Notes: generated by a model not told the origin, from the sequence alone. Numbered from the stretch's first letter, positions 27,460 through 37,710 are shown. The stretch is DNA of 64,000 nucleotides from Frankia sp. RB7 (GCA_030403585.1 JAUEPE010000002.1:62001-126000), one strand, 5' to 3'. Translations and numbers: made by a program.

Positions 27460-28779
27460 ATGCGGTTGTCGCGGTTCTTTCTGCCCATTCTGAAGGAAAA
27501 TCCGAAAGAGGCGGAGATCGTCTCGCACCGGCTGATGCTGCGCGCCGGCATGATCCGGCAGGAGGCGGCCGGCATCTATGCCTGGCTGCCGCTGGGCTTC
27601 CGGGTGCTGAAGAAGATCGAGCAGATCGTGCGCGAGGAGCAGGACCGTTCCGGCGCGCTGGAACTGTTGATGCCGACGCTTCAGCTCGCCGACCTCTGGC
27701 GCGAGAGCGGCCGCTACGACGCCTACGGCCCGGAGATGCTGCGCATCGCCGACCGCCACAAGCGCGAGTTGCTGTACGGGCCGACCAATGAGGAAATGAT
27801 CACCGAGATCTTTCGCGCTTACGTGAAGTCCTACAAGAACCTGCCGCTGAATCTCTATCATATCCAATGGAAATTCCGCGACGAGCAGCGTCCGCGCTTC
27901 GGCGTGATGCGCGGCCGCGAGTTTTTGATGAAGGACGCTTACTCCTTCGACCTGAACGAGGCGGCGGCGCGTATCTCCTATAACAAGATGTTCGTCGCCT
28001 ATTTGCGCACCTTCGCGCGGATGGGGCTGAAGGCGATCCCGATGCGCGCCGAGACCGGCCCGATCGGCGGCGATCTCAGCCACGAGTTCATCGTGCTCGC
28101 CGAAACAGGCGAATCCGGTGTTTTCATCAATCGCGACGTGCTGGACCTGCCGGTGCCGGGCGAGGACGTCGATTACAACGGCGACCTGACCCCGATCATC
28201 AAGCAGTGGACCTCGGTCTATGCCGCGACGGAGGACGTTCATGATCCCGCGCGGTTCGAGCAGGAAGTGCCGGAAGCCAAGCGTTTGAACACCCGCGGCA
28301 TCGAGGTCGGCCAGATATTCTATTTCGGCACGAAATACTCCGAGCCGATGAAGGCGATGGTGGCGGGCCCGGACGGCGTGGACGTGCCGATCCACGGTGG
28401 CTCCTACGGCGTCGGCGTCTCGCGCCTGCTCGGTGCCATCATCGAGGCCTGCCACGACGATGCCGGCATCAAATGGCCGGAGGCGGTGGCGCCGTTCCGC
28501 GTCTCGATTCTCAATCTGAAGCAGGGCGATGCGGCGGTCGATGCGGCCTGCGAAAAGCTCTATGCCGAGCTCCAGGCCAAGGGCGTCGATGTGCTCTATG
28601 ACGACACCGACCAGCGCGCCGGCGCCAAATTCGCCGCCGCCGACCTGATCGGCATCCCCTGGCAGATCATGATCGGGCCGAAGGGGCTGGCCGACGGCAA
28701 GGTCGAGATCAAAAAGCGCAGCGACGGCTCCCGCGAGACCATGTCGCCAGCGGACGCGGTCGCCCGCCTCGTCGGCTGA
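27460..28779 (+). CDS. proS: Prolyl-tRNA synthetase (short alphaproteobacterial type)
   Basis: A 439-residue class II aminoacyl-tRNA synthetase, shorter than E. coli ProRS (572) because the editing insertion domain is missing, as in other alphaproteobacteria. Motif 2 is seen in the [32 protein letters not shown] region, and motif 3 in [16 protein letters not shown]. The C-terminal anticodon-binding domain follows ([17 protein letters not shown], ending VARLVG). It charges tRNA-Pro in the cytoplasm. It returns the core order proS-lolC-lolD after an accessory stretch of about 24 kb. Confidence 0.95.
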   Translation: MRLSRFFLPILKENPKEAEIVSHRLMLRAGMIRQEAAGIYAWLPLGFRVLKKIEQIVREEQDRSGALELLMPTLQLADLWRESGRYDAYGPEMLRIADRHKRELLYGPTNEEMITEIFRAYVKSYKNLPLNLYHIQWKFRDEQRPRFGVMRGREFLMKDAYSFDLNEAAARISYNKMFVAYLRTFARMGLKAIPMRAETGPIGGDLSHEFIVLAETGESGVFINRDVLDLPVPGEDVDYNGDLTPIIKQWTSVYAATEDVHDPARFEQEVPEAKRLNTRGIEVGQIFYFGTKYSEPMKAMVAGPDGVDVPIHGGSYGVGVSRLLGAIIEACHDDAGIKWPEAVAPFRVSILNLKQGDAAVDAACEKLYAELQAKGVDVLYDDTDQRAGAKFAAADLIGIPWQIMIGPKGLADGKVEIKKRSDGSRETMSPADAVARLVG

Positions 28780-28851
28780 ATAGTGTTCATCGCGCGATGA
28801 TGGGCCGGCAATCCGGCCACAATTGACCCCGAATCATGGGATTATCAAGCG

Positions 28852-30132
28852 ATGGATGAAACCATGACCGAAACCGTACAGACCGCGCCTTTTGCGCCCT
28901 TCGAGTGGATGCTGTCGGCGCGCTATTTGCGGGCGCGGCGCAAGGAGGGATTCATCTCGGTCATCGCCGGGTTCTCCTTCCTCGGCATCATGCTCGGCGT
29001 GGCCACGCTAATCATCGTGATGGCCGTGATGAACGGCTTCCGGAAAGAGCTGCTCGACAAGATCCTGGGGCTGAACGGCCATATCCTGGTCCAGCCGCTG
29101 GAATCGCCGCTGACCGACTGGAAGGACGTCGCCGAGCGCATCAGCCAGGTCCAGGGCATCCGGCTCGCTGCCCCCGTCGTCGACGGCCAGGCGCTGGCGT
29201 CCTCGCCCTGGAACGCCTCGGGCGTGCTGGTGCGTGGCATCCGCTCCGACGACCTCAACAATCTCACTTCGATTGCCAAGAACATCAAGCAGGGCTCGCT
29301 CGAAGGCTTTGACGACGGGCAGGGCGTCGCGATCGGCCGGCGGCTCGCCGACCAGCTGTCGCTGCATGCCGGCGACAGCGTGACCTTGGTGGCGCCGAAG
29401 GGCGCGGTGACGCCGATGGGCACGACGCCGCGGATCAAGCCGTACAAGATCGTCGCCGTGTTCGAGATCGGCATGTCCGAATACGATCTCGGCTTCGTCT
29501 TCATGCCGCTCGCCGAAGCGCAGGCCTATTTCAACCGCAGCAGCGACGTCACCTCGATCGAGGTGTTCACCACCAATCCCGACAAGATCGACGCCTTCCG
29601 CAAATCGGTGACGGAGGCCGCGGGCCGGCCGGTGTTCCTGGTCGACTGGCGGCAGCGCAACTCGACCTTCTTCAACGCGCTCCAGGTCGAGCGCAACGTG
29701 ATGTTCCTGATCCTGACCATGATCGTGCTGGTCGCGGCGCTGAACATCGTCTCCGGCCTGATCATGCTGGTGAAGGACAAGGGCAGCGACATTGCGATCC
29801 TGCGCACGATGGGCGCCTCGCAGGGCTCGATCATGCGGATATTCCTGATCACGGGCGCATCGATCGGCGTGGTCGGCACGCTGGTCGGGTTCTTCGTCGG
29901 GCTCGTGATCTGCCTCAACATCGAATCGATCCGGCAATTCCTGTCCTGGCTGACCAGCACCGAATTGTTCTCGCCGGAGCTATATTTTCTGTCGAAACTG
30001 CCCGCCGAGATCGACGTCGGCGAGACCACGGCCGTCGTCGTCATGGCGCTGACACTGTCGTTCCTGGCGACGCTCTACCCATCGTGGCGCGCCGCGCGCC
30101 TCGATCCGGTCGAAGCGCTGCGGTACGAGTGA
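28852..30132 (+). CDS. lolC: Lipoprotein-releasing ABC transporter permease LolC/LolE
   Basis: A 426-residue FtsX-type permease. The first helix follows an [24 protein letters not shown] cytoplasmic start, typical of LolC/E. A large periplasmic domain lies between helix 1 and helices 2-4, and the final DPVEALRYE is the family ending. With LolD it extracts lipoproteins from the inner membrane and passes them to LolA. Only one permease gene is present, as usual in alphaproteobacteria. ATG 28852 is chosen; ATG 28864 is close. The next gene starts within 8 nt. Confidence 0.93.
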   Translation: MDETMTETVQTAPFAPFEWMLSARYLRARRKEGFISVIAGFSFLGIMLGVATLIIVMAVMNGFRKELLDKILGLNGHILVQPLESPLTDWKDVAERISQVQGIRLAAPVVDGQALASSPWNASGVLVRGIRSDDLNNLTSIAKNIKQGSLEGFDDGQGVAIGRRLADQLSLHAGDSVTLVAPKGAVTPMGTTPRIKPYKIVAVFEIGMSEYDLGFVFMPLAEAQAYFNRSSDVTSIEVFTTNPDKIDAFRKSVTEAAGRPVFLVDWRQRNSTFFNALQVERNVMFLILTMIVLVAALNIVSGLIMLVKDKGSDIAILRTMGASQGSIMRIFLITGASIGVVGTLVGFFVGLVICLNIESIRQFLSWLTSTELFSPELYFLSKLPAEIDVGETTAVVVMALTLSFLATLYPSWRAARLDPVEALRYE

Positions 30133-30139
30133 GGGGTTG

Positions 30140-30844
30140 ATGGAGCAGCAGCATGGGGCGGAAGATGTACCGGTCATCTATCTCCACGAGATAAAACGGC
30201 AGTACCTTCAGGGCGAGGCGGCGCTGACGATTCTGGACAACGCCAAGCTCGCGCTGTGGGCGGGACAATCCGTGGCGCTGGTCGCGCCGTCGGGCTCGGG
30301 CAAGTCGACGCTGCTGCACATCGCGGGCCTGCTCGAAGCGCCCGATTCCGGCGAGGTCTACGTCAATGGCGCGCCGACCTCGCAACTGCCCGACATCGAG
30401 CGCACCCAGCTGCGCCGCACCGATATCGGCTTCGTCTACCAGTCGCACCGGCTGCTGCCGGAATTCTCGGCGCTGGAGAACGTAATGATGCCACAGATGA
30501 TCCGCGGCCTGAAGAAGTCCGAGAGCGTCAAGCGCGCCAAGGAGATACTCGGCTATCTCGGCCTCGGCGACCGCATCACGCATCGCCCCGCGGAACTGTC
30601 GGGCGGCGAGCAGCAGCGTGTCGCGATCGCGCGGGCGGTCGCCAACGCGCCCCGTGTGCTGTTCGCGGACGAGCCGACCGGCAATCTCGATCCGAACACG
30701 GCCGACCACGTGTTCCAGGCCCTGATGCAACTGGTCAAGGCGACCAAGGTCTCGATGCTGATCGCGACCCACAACATGGAGCTCGCCGGCCGGATGGACC
30801 GGCGCGTGTCGCTGGCCAACGGCCAGGTCATCGAGCTCGAATAA
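30140..30844 (+). CDS. lolD: Lipoprotein-releasing ABC transporter ATPase LolD
   Basis: A 234-residue ATPase. Walker A APSGSGKS, the Q-loop region [18 protein letters not shown] typical of LolD/MacB ATPases, signature LSGGEQQR and Walker [13 protein letters not shown] are all present. An aggggtt box lies close to the start; TTG 30137 and ATG 30140 are in frame, and ATG 30140 is preferred. Works with LolC. It is followed 3 nt after its stop by the 25-nt dispersed element and a 16-bp perfect palindrome. Confidence 0.93.
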   Translation: MEQQHGAEDVPVIYLHEIKRQYLQGEAALTILDNAKLALWAGQSVALVAPSGSGKSTLLHIAGLLEAPDSGEVYVNGAPTSQLPDIERTQLRRTDIGFVYQSHRLLPEFSALENVMMPQMIRGLKKSESVKRAKEILGYLGLGDRITHRPAELSGGEQQRVAIARAVANAPRVLFADEPTGNLDPNTADHVFQALMQLVKATKVSMLIATHNMELAGRMDRRVSLANGQVIELE

Positions 30845-30847
30845 AAA

Positions 30848-30872
30848 CGCGAAAACAACCCCATGCACAGTA
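30848..30872 (+). repeat. 25-nt dispersed element, copy B
   Basis: Reads cgcgaaaacaaccccatgca followed by cagta, identical to copy A (17048-17072, opposite strand). It starts 3 nt after the lolD stop and runs in the same direction as lolD. Directly next to it lies the perfect 16-bp palindrome gacggccgcggccgtc (30873-30888), which could form an RNA hairpin. Confidence 0.75.
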
Positions 30873-30971
30873 GACGGCCGCGGCCGTCCACGATCGGGGT
30901 GACGTCTTCCAGCACTTTGACACTGCAGGCCAATCCGCTGCGGCGGCGCATCGCCGCAGCGGGCAGGCCGA

Positions 30972-32051
30972 TTACGGCCGGATCACCGTCAATTTGAACG
31001 GTCCGCCATTGGCGGCGGCGTGGGTGACGGCCTCATTGACGTGGTCGAGGTCGAAATCCGTCGTCACATATTCGTCGAGCCGCAGCAGCCCTGCGCGCAC
31101 CAACCCGATCAGACGCGTTGCCGCATCCGGCGGATACATCCAGACGCCGTGGATGGAGATGCAGTTGCGCATGAGCCAGGGGTAGGGCAGTTCGAGGCCC
31201 GGACCGCCGGCCATGCCGACGCCGCCCATCAGCACGACGCGGCCGTAAGCGCGCACCGTCATGATTGCGGCACGCACCACGTTCGTGCTGACCGAGGGCG
31301 GCATGATGTCGAACACGCAGTCGATCGGGCCACCTGCGGCGCGCTTCATCGCCTCGCGGTCGTCGTCCTCGTTGCCGGTGAGCCTGACCGGCTTCACCCG
31401 CGCGCCGAAGCGGCGCACGAGATCGGCCAGGATATTTTCGTTGCGGCCGGGCGTCACCACGCAGGCCGCGCCCATCGCCAGCGCGACGGACACGGCGGCG
31501 CTGCCGAAATTGCCGGTGGCTCCGCTCACCAGCACGGTCTCGCCCGGCTGAAGATTGGCGGCGAGAAAGCCGCCATAGGGCACCAGCGCCGTTCCCAGCG
31601 CGCACCATTGCGAGGCTTCTTCCGAATTGATCGCGCCAAGGCGCTTCACGTTCTCGGTCGGCACGCGCATCTGCTCGGCATACGAGCCGTGGCGAAAGTG
31701 CTGCTGCAGGCGCATGCCGCCGGGGCCGGCCGCGGTGAGCCCCTGCAGGGCGATATCGGGCGCCACGACGTCGTCGCGCGACCGCACCGTCGGGTCGCAG
31801 AACACCCAGTCGCCAACATTGAGCCTGGTCGCGTCCGGACCGATCGCGCGCACCCGGCCGATGCCCCCGGGGCCGGGGATGATCGGCAGGTCGAGCGCGT
31901 AGTTGCGCTCGCCGCTGAAAACCTCGTTCATGTAGGACAGGACGCGCGTGGCGACGACGTCGACGATGACCTCGCCGGTGCCGAGCACCGGATCCGGAGC
32001 ATTCTCGATCACCAGCGGCGATCCGAAGGATTTGAGTACGGCAGCTTTCAT
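30972..32051 (-). CDS. MDR-superfamily oxidoreductase (quinone-oxidoreductase-like)
   Basis: A 359-residue medium-chain dehydrogenase/reductase. ATG 32051 has a gaggtg box; a longer reading from 32105 has none. The cofactor-binding motif is SGATGNFGSAAV in the Rossmann half. The GHE zinc motif of alcohol dehydrogenases is replaced by GPGGIGRV, and no catalytic-zinc cysteine is seen at the usual position, so it is closer to zinc-free quinone oxidoreductases. Substrate unknown. It is divergent from the XRE-type regulator gene at 32161, 109 bp away, which may control it. Confidence 0.8.
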   Translation of the reverse strand: MKAAVLKSFGSPLVIENAPDPVLGTGEVIVDVVATRVLSYMNEVFSGERNYALDLPIIPGPGGIGRVRAIGPDATRLNVGDWVFCDPTVRSRDDVVAPDIALQGLTAAGPGGMRLQQHFRHGSYAEQMRVPTENVKRLGAINSEEASQWCALGTALVPYGGFLAANLQPGETVLVSGATGNFGSAAVSVALAMGAACVVTPGRNENILADLVRRFGARVKPVRLTGNEDDDREAMKRAAGGPIDCVFDIMPPSVSTNVVRAAIMTVRAYGRVVLMGGVGMAGGPGLELPYPWLMRNCISIHGVWMYPPDAATRLIGLVRAGLLRLDEYVTTDFDLDHVNEAVTHAAANGGPFKLTVIRP

Positions 32052-32160
32052 GATGTTCACCTCAAAGACGGGTGACACCCATATGCGGCGCCCTTGAAGG
32101 GACAAGAAGGCCTGGTATTATCCTAGTATCGAACAGGCCCTGCATCAACGGGAACACGCC

Positions 32161-32934
32161 ATGGCCGATCCACGCCGCGTCGAATTCGGTGATTTCCTCC
32201 GCTCCCGCCGTGAAAAGCTGTCGCCGAAGACGGTCGGTCTCCCCGCAGGGCAAAGGCGGCGCACCGCGGGGCTCCGCCGCGAGGAGGTCGCCCAGCTCGC
32301 CGGCATCGGCGTCGACTGGTACATCCGCCTCGAGCAGGGCCGCACCGTCAGCCCGTCGGTCACCACCGTCGATGCGCTGGCGCGTGCGCTGCGCCTCAGC
32401 AAGACCGAGCATGCCCACCTCAAGGATCTCGCGCGCGACGGCGCGAGGGGCGCGTTCACCCGCGAAATGGTGCCGCCGCCCATTCTGCGGCTGGTCGAGA
32501 GCCTGCAGCATCCGGCCTACATCACCGGGCGGCGCTGGGACGTGCTGGCCTGGAACGAAGCGGCCGAGGAGATCTTTGCGTTCGGCCGGCTGCCGGAGGA
32601 GGATCGCAACACGCTGTTGCTGATGATGACCAACAAGCGCACGCGAAAATCCTACGGCGCGGGCTGGGCTGACGTGGCCAAGCGCATGGTCGCGATGTTT
32701 CGTGCCACCCACGACGTATGGGCCGGCGATCCCGCCTTTGCGGAATTGCTGACGCGGCTGCGCCAAGGCAGTCCCGAATTCGTCAAATGGTGGGGCGCGC
32801 ACGAGGTGCACGGCACCTTGTCCGGCCGCAAGACCATGACCCATCCCACCAAGGGCGTGCTGCATTTCGAGCACACGAGCTTTCAGGCCAATGACGATCC
32901 CGCGCTGAAGCTCGTGATCTACACGCCGGTGTGA
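32161..32934 (+). CDS. XRE-family regulator with MmyB-like ligand-binding domain
   Basis: A 257-residue regulator. The N-terminal helix-turn-helix (about residues 35-90) reads RRTAGLRREEVAQLAGIGVDWYIRLEQGR. The C-terminal part (about 105-257) matches the MmyB-like, PAS-related ligand domain, with the hallmark RWDVLAWNEAAEEIF and late HPTKGVLHFEHTSFQ. Members typically respond to small hydrophobic ligands and are encoded divergently from a dehydrogenase they repress. Here the divergent partner is the MDR oxidoreductase, which fits. The shared 109-bp region contains an imperfect inverted repeat (ggtattatcctagtatc). Confidence 0.88.
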   Translation: MADPRRVEFGDFLRSRREKLSPKTVGLPAGQRRRTAGLRREEVAQLAGIGVDWYIRLEQGRTVSPSVTTVDALARALRLSKTEHAHLKDLARDGARGAFTREMVPPPILRLVESLQHPAYITGRRWDVLAWNEAAEEIFAFGRLPEEDRNTLLLMMTNKRTRKSYGAGWADVAKRMVAMFRATHDVWAGDPAFAELLTRLRQGSPEFVKWWGAHEVHGTLSGRKTMTHPTKGVLHFEHTSFQANDDPALKLVIYTPV

Positions 32935-33013
32935 GGGCGTAGAAGCGTGCTGTTCTGCTTTCACTGCCGGGGTGGCCTCGACTGGCACTATCGAGACCAC
33001 CCGAGTAAATTGA

Positions 33014-33757
33014 TCAGGCGTTAGTGCCGCCGTCCACTGTGAGATTCGCACCCGTGATGTAGGACGCCTCGGGGCTTGCGACGAAGGCAACCAGCGCCGC
33101 CACTTCCTCCACCTTGCCGTAACGGTTGAGCGCTGTGGCCGCTTTCTGCGGGGTCGCCCAGTCACCGGCGGCCGGATTGAGATCGGTGTCGATCGGTCCA
33201 GGCTGGATGTTGTTGACGGTGATGCCGCGATCGCCGACCTCGCGCGAAAGCCCTTGCGTGAACATCCGGATCGCGGCCTTCGTTGCCGAGTACGGTACCA
33301 GTCCCGGCGTCATCATGCGCTCGCCGACGCATGAGCCGATCGAGATGATGCGGCCGCCATTGTTCATCTGCCTGAGTGCGGCCTGCGTGGCGACGAAGAC
33401 ACCGCGGACGTTGAGGTTGATCACCTGGTCCAGTTCCTCCAGCGTGGTCTCCTCGAACTTCTTCGGGATCGCGGTGCCCGCATTGTTCACGAGCACGTCG
33501 AGCTTGCCGAGTGCGCTGACGGCCTTGTCGACCGCCGCCTGAACGGCCTTGGGGTCGGTGGCGTCCGCCTGGATCGCGATGGCCCTGCCGCCCGCGCCCT
33601 CGATCGCTTTGACGACAGAAGCCGCGGCGTCCGTGCCCCTGGCGTAAGTGATGGCGACCTTGGCGCCGTCAGCGGCAAGCCGCTTGGCGATCGCAGCGCC
33701 GATGCCGCGGGAGCCGCCGGTGACGAGCGCGGTCTTGCCTTCGAGTTTCTTCGACAT
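33014..33757 (-). CDS. SDR family oxidoreductase (3-oxoacyl-ACP-reductase-like)
   Basis: A 247-residue classical short-chain dehydrogenase. Cofactor motif TGGSRGIG lies at residues 13-20, NNAG at 91-94, and the catalytic residues are Ser142, Tyr156 and Lys160 (YSATK). The C-terminal SYITGANLTVDGGTNA is typical of the FabG-like group. Substrate unknown. It lies 48 nt downstream of a second SDR gene on the same strand, so they are probably cotranscribed. Confidence 0.88.
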   Translation of the reverse strand: MSKKLEGKTALVTGGSRGIGAAIAKRLAADGAKVAITYARGTDAAASVVKAIEGAGGRAIAIQADATDPKAVQAAVDKAVSALGKLDVLVNNAGTAIPKKFEETTLEELDQVINLNVRGVFVATQAALRQMNNGGRIISIGSCVGERMMTPGLVPYSATKAAIRMFTQGLSREVGDRGITVNNIQPGPIDTDLNPAAGDWATPQKAATALNRYGKVEEVAALVAFVASPEASYITGANLTVDGGTNA

Positions 33758-33805
33758 GTCGTTTTTTCCTTCGTGGGGTTGAGAAAAAGATGGCGGTCGC
33801 GCCGA

Positions 33806-34555
33806 TCAACTGGCAGTTCGTCCGCCGTTGACGCTGATGATCTGGCCCGTGATGAACGAGGCTTTGTCGGACGCGAGGAAGACAATCGAGTCCGCCAGCT
33901 CCTCGGGCTTACCTGCTCGCCGAAGCGGGACACTAGCGAGCAATCCTGCCTTGCGGTCAGGGGAGCCGGTGAAGCGATCGAGCATGGCGGTTTCGACCGG
34001 GCCGGGGGCTACGGCGTTGACGCGCACGCCGAACGCGGCAGCCTCCAGCGCACCGGATTTGGTCAGCCCTTCGACCGCATGTTTGCTGGCCACATAAAGC
34101 GACGCGTTCGGTGCGCCACGGCTGCCCATGGTCGACGAGATGTTGACGATGTTGCCGAAGCCCTGCGATCGCATCACGCGCAATTCGTGCTTCATGCAGA
34201 GCAACGCGCCGAGCACGTTGGTATCGAAGGTCGCCGCGTAGGTCTCCGGGGTTTGCTCGGTGAGGGGACCAGGAGTGCCCTCGGTGCCAGCATTGTTGAC
34301 GGCGATGTCGAGGCGGCCGAACCGTGCGACGGTCTTCTCGATCATCGACTGAACGTCATCCTCCTTGCGGACGTCCGCGTTGATGAACTCGGCTTCCGGA
34401 CCGAACGCGCGGAGCTGCTTGACGAGTTCTGCGCCGGCTTCTTCGCGCCGTCCCGCGACGACGACGATCGCACCTTCCTTCGCGAAAGCGATGGCAGCGG
34501 CACGTCCAATGCCGGTCAGTCCGCCGGTGATCAACACAACCCATCCGACCATCAT
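33806..34555 (-). CDS. SDR family oxidoreductase
   Basis: A 249-residue short-chain dehydrogenase with TGGLTGIG (residues 10-17), NNAG (87-90), Ser140/Ser141, Tyr154 and Lys158 (YVASK). A gaggag box precedes two adjacent ATGs (34555 and 34552); the second has better spacing. The C-terminus ASFITGQIISVNGGRTAS is typical. First of two tandem SDR genes, divergent from the winged-helix/TPR regulator gene. The two SDRs are clearly different proteins, not a recent duplication. Confidence 0.88.
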   Translation of the reverse strand: MMVGWVVLITGGLTGIGRAAAIAFAKEGAIVVVAGRREEAGAELVKQLRAFGPEAEFINADVRKEDDVQSMIEKTVARFGRLDIAVNNAGTEGTPGPLTEQTPETYAATFDTNVLGALLCMKHELRVMRSQGFGNIVNISSTMGSRGAPNASLYVASKHAVEGLTKSGALEAAAFGVRVNAVAPGPVETAMLDRFTGSPDRKAGLLASVPLRRAGKPEELADSIVFLASDKASFITGQIISVNGGRTAS

Positions 34556-34798
34556 GAACTCCTCGCTCCATCCGCTGTCCGCGCTGCCCTGCTTCGAGGT
34601 TTTTCGGGCGTTTCCGCAATCAGTGAGGATGAATTCATAGGGCGCCGGCAGCTCCTCGTCCTGAAATCACGACGAATTACTCCGAAACTGTTCTGAAATC
34701 GGAGCTGAGCCCGCGGAGGGCTGTGCGCTTGCAAGCGCATTCGGCCGGGTGCAGTGTCGCGGAAGAGGCAGACAATTCGTTCGTTACCGGAGCAGGAA

Positions 34799-36421
34799 GT
34801 GAATATTCGTTCTCAAGACGTCAAATCAGGCGGCCTGAGCGCTCCGGATCTGGTGCAGATTGCCGATTTGACTCTCGATCTTCGGCAGGAGGAGTTGCGC
34901 GACGGGACCGGCTCGCGGGTCGATTTGCGGCATCGATCGTTCGACGTGCTCCGGCATCTGGTGAAGAGCGCAGGAAGGGTCGTTTCCAAGGACGAATTGC
35001 TGGCCACCAATTGGCCGGGCCTGACAGTAACTGATGATTCTCTCACACAGTGCATCTCCGACATCCGTAAGCTGCTCGGCGAGTCCGGCCGCGATCTTGT
35101 TCGTACCGTCGCCCGCCGCGGCTACATGATCGTGTTGCCGGAACCGGCCTCCCAGGTCGCGGGGAATTCTTCGGCAGGGCCGACTGTTGCCGTCTGGCCT
35201 TTTGAGACAGACGCCAGTGTTGGCAGCCATACACTTGCCGATGGCCTGACGCAGCAGATCGTCTCCGCGCTTGGCCGCTTCGGCGAGTTGCGGGTTCTCA
35301 CCCGAAACGTAACCAGATCCTACAAGGACCGCTTTCGAGGTACAGCCGACATTGGCCGCGCACTCGGCGTGGACTACCTTGTCGAGGGCCATCTGCGGCA
35401 AGACGGCGAGTTAACGCGCATCGACATTCATCTGTCCGACGCGCGGACCGGCGCGCAGGTTTGGAGCAAGACTTTCAAGGTCAAAGCGACCGCTTCCAAC
35501 CTGCTTGCCGTTCAGGATGAGCTGTCCGGGCAGGCAAGCGCCATGATCGGCAGCTATTGGGGGGCCATCGGTGCCGCCAAGTACAGGCGCATCCAGAACA
35601 AGCCGAGCGCGGAGCTGACGCCTTACGAGTGCATCGTCCAAGGCGTGCTCGGAATTCCGACCGACGCAACCATTCTGGAGCCTGTCGCGAAAGCGCGCGA
35701 ATGCCTGGAACGGCTCACGCGCGATGAGCCGCGAAACGCGGCTGCCTGGGCCGCTCTCGTTCTCGTCTTCAACAGCCAGAGGACTTGGGGCTTGCCCTCG
35801 CGGAACGGAGAGAATGGCAGCGTCGAGCAGCGCCTCTATCTCGCCGACCTCGCGGTTGAGGCAGCAAACCGCGCGGTCGAGATCGCGCCGAATGATGCAT
35901 TCGTGCGCGGACTCGTTGCCCGCGCGGCCTGGATGGCTGGCCAACCCGATCTGCTTCGCATCGAGACGAAGCGCGCGATCGAACTCAACCCCAATGATCC
36001 GCAGAATCTCGGGCCGCTCGGCAACCTCTTGGCTTATGCGGGTTTCTGGGACGAGGGGGTGGCGCTCGCTGAAAAGGGCATCGCGTTGACGAGCCCCAGC
36101 ACGCCCCGCTGGTGGTGGTGGGCGCTCGGAAAACGGGCCTTTGCGCATGGGGACTATGCGAAGGCATTCGACGCATTCCGCCAATCCTATGTCGAGCAGT
36201 TATGGATCAGCCGTCTGCACATGGCCTATACGTTGCCGTTTCTTGACCGGACCGACGAAGCCGCGGGGCATGTGGCGGCATTGCTGAGATTGAAGCCTGG
36301 CTTCACGGTGCGCGAGGCCGACGCTTATTACAAAATGTGGTGCTTCGCGCCGTCGTATCGCGAGAAGATGTGCAACGCGTTGCGGATCGCCGGGCTTCCG
36401 AGCGGGGTGCTTGATCTATAG
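34799..36421 (+). CDS. Winged-helix (CadC-like) transcriptional regulator with TolB-like and TPR regions
   Basis: A 540-residue protein from GTG 34799, which has a ggagcagg box 6 nt upstream; GTG 34754 could extend it by 15 residues. Residues 18-113 form an OmpR/CadC-type winged helix (DLRHRSFDVLRHLVKSAGRVVSKDELL; ending LVRTVARRGYMI). Next is a TolB-N-like/FlgO-like domain (TVAVWPFET..., about residues 128-230), then tetratricopeptide-like helices to the end (for example NPNDPQNLGPLGNLLAYAGFWDEG). No membrane helix is seen. Such proteins are common in Bradyrhizobium; targets unknown, but the divergent SDR pair is the nearest candidate. Confidence 0.8.
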   Translation: MNIRSQDVKSGGLSAPDLVQIADLTLDLRQEELRDGTGSRVDLRHRSFDVLRHLVKSAGRVVSKDELLATNWPGLTVTDDSLTQCISDIRKLLGESGRDLVRTVARRGYMIVLPEPASQVAGNSSAGPTVAVWPFETDASVGSHTLADGLTQQIVSALGRFGELRVLTRNVTRSYKDRFRGTADIGRALGVDYLVEGHLRQDGELTRIDIHLSDARTGAQVWSKTFKVKATASNLLAVQDELSGQASAMIGSYWGAIGAAKYRRIQNKPSAELTPYECIVQGVLGIPTDATILEPVAKARECLERLTRDEPRNAAAWAALVLVFNSQRTWGLPSRNGENGSVEQRLYLADLAVEAANRAVEIAPNDAFVRGLVARAAWMAGQPDLLRIETKRAIELNPNDPQNLGPLGNLLAYAGFWDEGVALAEKGIALTSPSTPRWWWWALGKRAFAHGDYAKAFDAFRQSYVEQLWISRLHMAYTLPFLDRTDEAAGHVAALLRLKPGFTVREADAYYKMWCFAPSYREKMCNALRIAGLPSGVLDL

Positions 36422-36474
36422 AATCAACCGCTGCTGCTGCTGGCTCAACGGGCAACACTCGGCCGCCCGCGGCC

Positions 36475-37710
36475 CTAGGTGCCGCGACCTGGCAGAGGAA
36501 CCGATAGCCAGGGGTTCTTCGGGGCGGCCGTCGCCGGTGGGCAATTTGCCTCGAGCTGCCTCCACGCCGACGGCAGGCCCGTGGCGTCGATGTCGAACTT
36601 TGTCGTGTCTGACGTTTCGTCCGGCTTCCGCGTGATCTCCCGGACATGCAGGGAGCGGGACGCCATGATCGCCCTGAATGTGCCGAAATCGAGCGAGCTG
36701 CTCCACATTTCGTATTTGCCGGCCCGCACCGAAGATCCTCCGGCTTCCTCGTTGGGCGCGGCATCCGCCGACATCATGATGGTGCGTTGGCCGACGGCGG
36801 CCTCGTCGATCTCGGCTGCGAACATCAGCGGCACGCGATTTTTGTTGTCGCAGTACAGGCGCCATTCCATCGTTCGGAACGACGGCCCGTTTTCGTTCTT
36901 CAGCGTTGCGAACTTGCTGATGTATGGCCGGGCGGCTTTCTCCAGCCGCCACATCGTCTCGGCAAGCGGTCTCGTATCGATCCTGAACCTGTCGAGCTCA
37001 GTGCGCGTCAGCATGTGCAGGTTTTCGAACTTCACGGTGTGGATCAGATCGTCAAGCTCGCGGCTGATCCCCATCGCCGCGATATAAGCGGTACGGTCGC
37101 GGTCGGCGGCGGCCGTGCGACGCTGCCTGAATTCTGCGAGTAACGCTGCCGGCGGATGGCCGTGAATGGCGAAGACGAGCCTGGAGTTATGGACCGCAAG
37201 TGCCGCGTCGGGGGCCACCTCGCGCGAGGTCGCGCCGAGAAACAGGTAGCCGCAGGCCGAGTTGCACATCGCGTGGTATGTCGTGAGTTCGGCCTCGACC
37301 TCGCCGCCTGCGTTCTTCGCCTTCAGGCATGCCGCGTCCACCTGTGTGCCCGCGGCACACGCGGTTACAATCGTCTGGCCGACCCGTGCGACCGCCTTGC
37401 GGCTGCGCAACAGCCGCCCGATGACATAGGACTGCTCCACATTGCCGCCGGGCGAATGAAGATAGATCGGCCGCTGCGTGTCCTTGACGCCGGCGAGGAA
37501 GCGGCGGACGCGCGACGCTGCGTCGCTATCGACCTGGCCCTCGATCGCGATCCAGCGATCGCAGCCCGGCCCGCAGGCGTCAGGGGTCCCCTTGGCAAGA
37601 TAGATCGTCAGCCTGGGGGCAAACCCAGCTATTTCGGCCGGCGTCTGTTCTGCTCGCAATGCACCGGGGATCGAGAGCGCAGCCAGGAGAAGCAGGATAC
37701 GGGCAAGCAT
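36475..37710 (-). CDS. ClpP-like (COG3904-type) periplasmic protein
   Basis: A 411-residue exported protein. ATG 37710 gives a clean signal peptide (MLARILLLLAALSIPGALRA, cleavage near residue 20). The ClpP/crotonase-like fold shows YLHSPGGNVEQSYVIGRLL (residues 83-101) and the putative nucleophile region MCNSACGYLFLGATSREV with Ser151. A histidine at 174 (VHNSR) corresponds to the conserved position after this motif in COG3904 proteins. The C-terminal 200 residues have no recognised domain. Function unknown; a periplasmic protease role is possible. Convergent to the regulator gene, 53 nt away. Confidence 0.7.
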   Translation of the reverse strand: MLARILLLLAALSIPGALRAEQTPAEIAGFAPRLTIYLAKGTPDACGPGCDRWIAIEGQVDSDAASRVRRFLAGVKDTQRPIYLHSPGGNVEQSYVIGRLLRSRKAVARVGQTIVTACAAGTQVDAACLKAKNAGGEVEAELTTYHAMCNSACGYLFLGATSREVAPDAALAVHNSRLVFAIHGHPPAALLAEFRQRRTAAADRDRTAYIAAMGISRELDDLIHTVKFENLHMLTRTELDRFRIDTRPLAETMWRLEKAARPYISKFATLKNENGPSFRTMEWRLYCDNKNRVPLMFAAEIDEAAVGQRTIMMSADAAPNEEAGGSSVRAGKYEMWSSSLDFGTFRAIMASRSLHVREITRKPDETSDTTKFDIDATGLPSAWRQLEANCPPATAAPKNPWLSVPLPGRGT

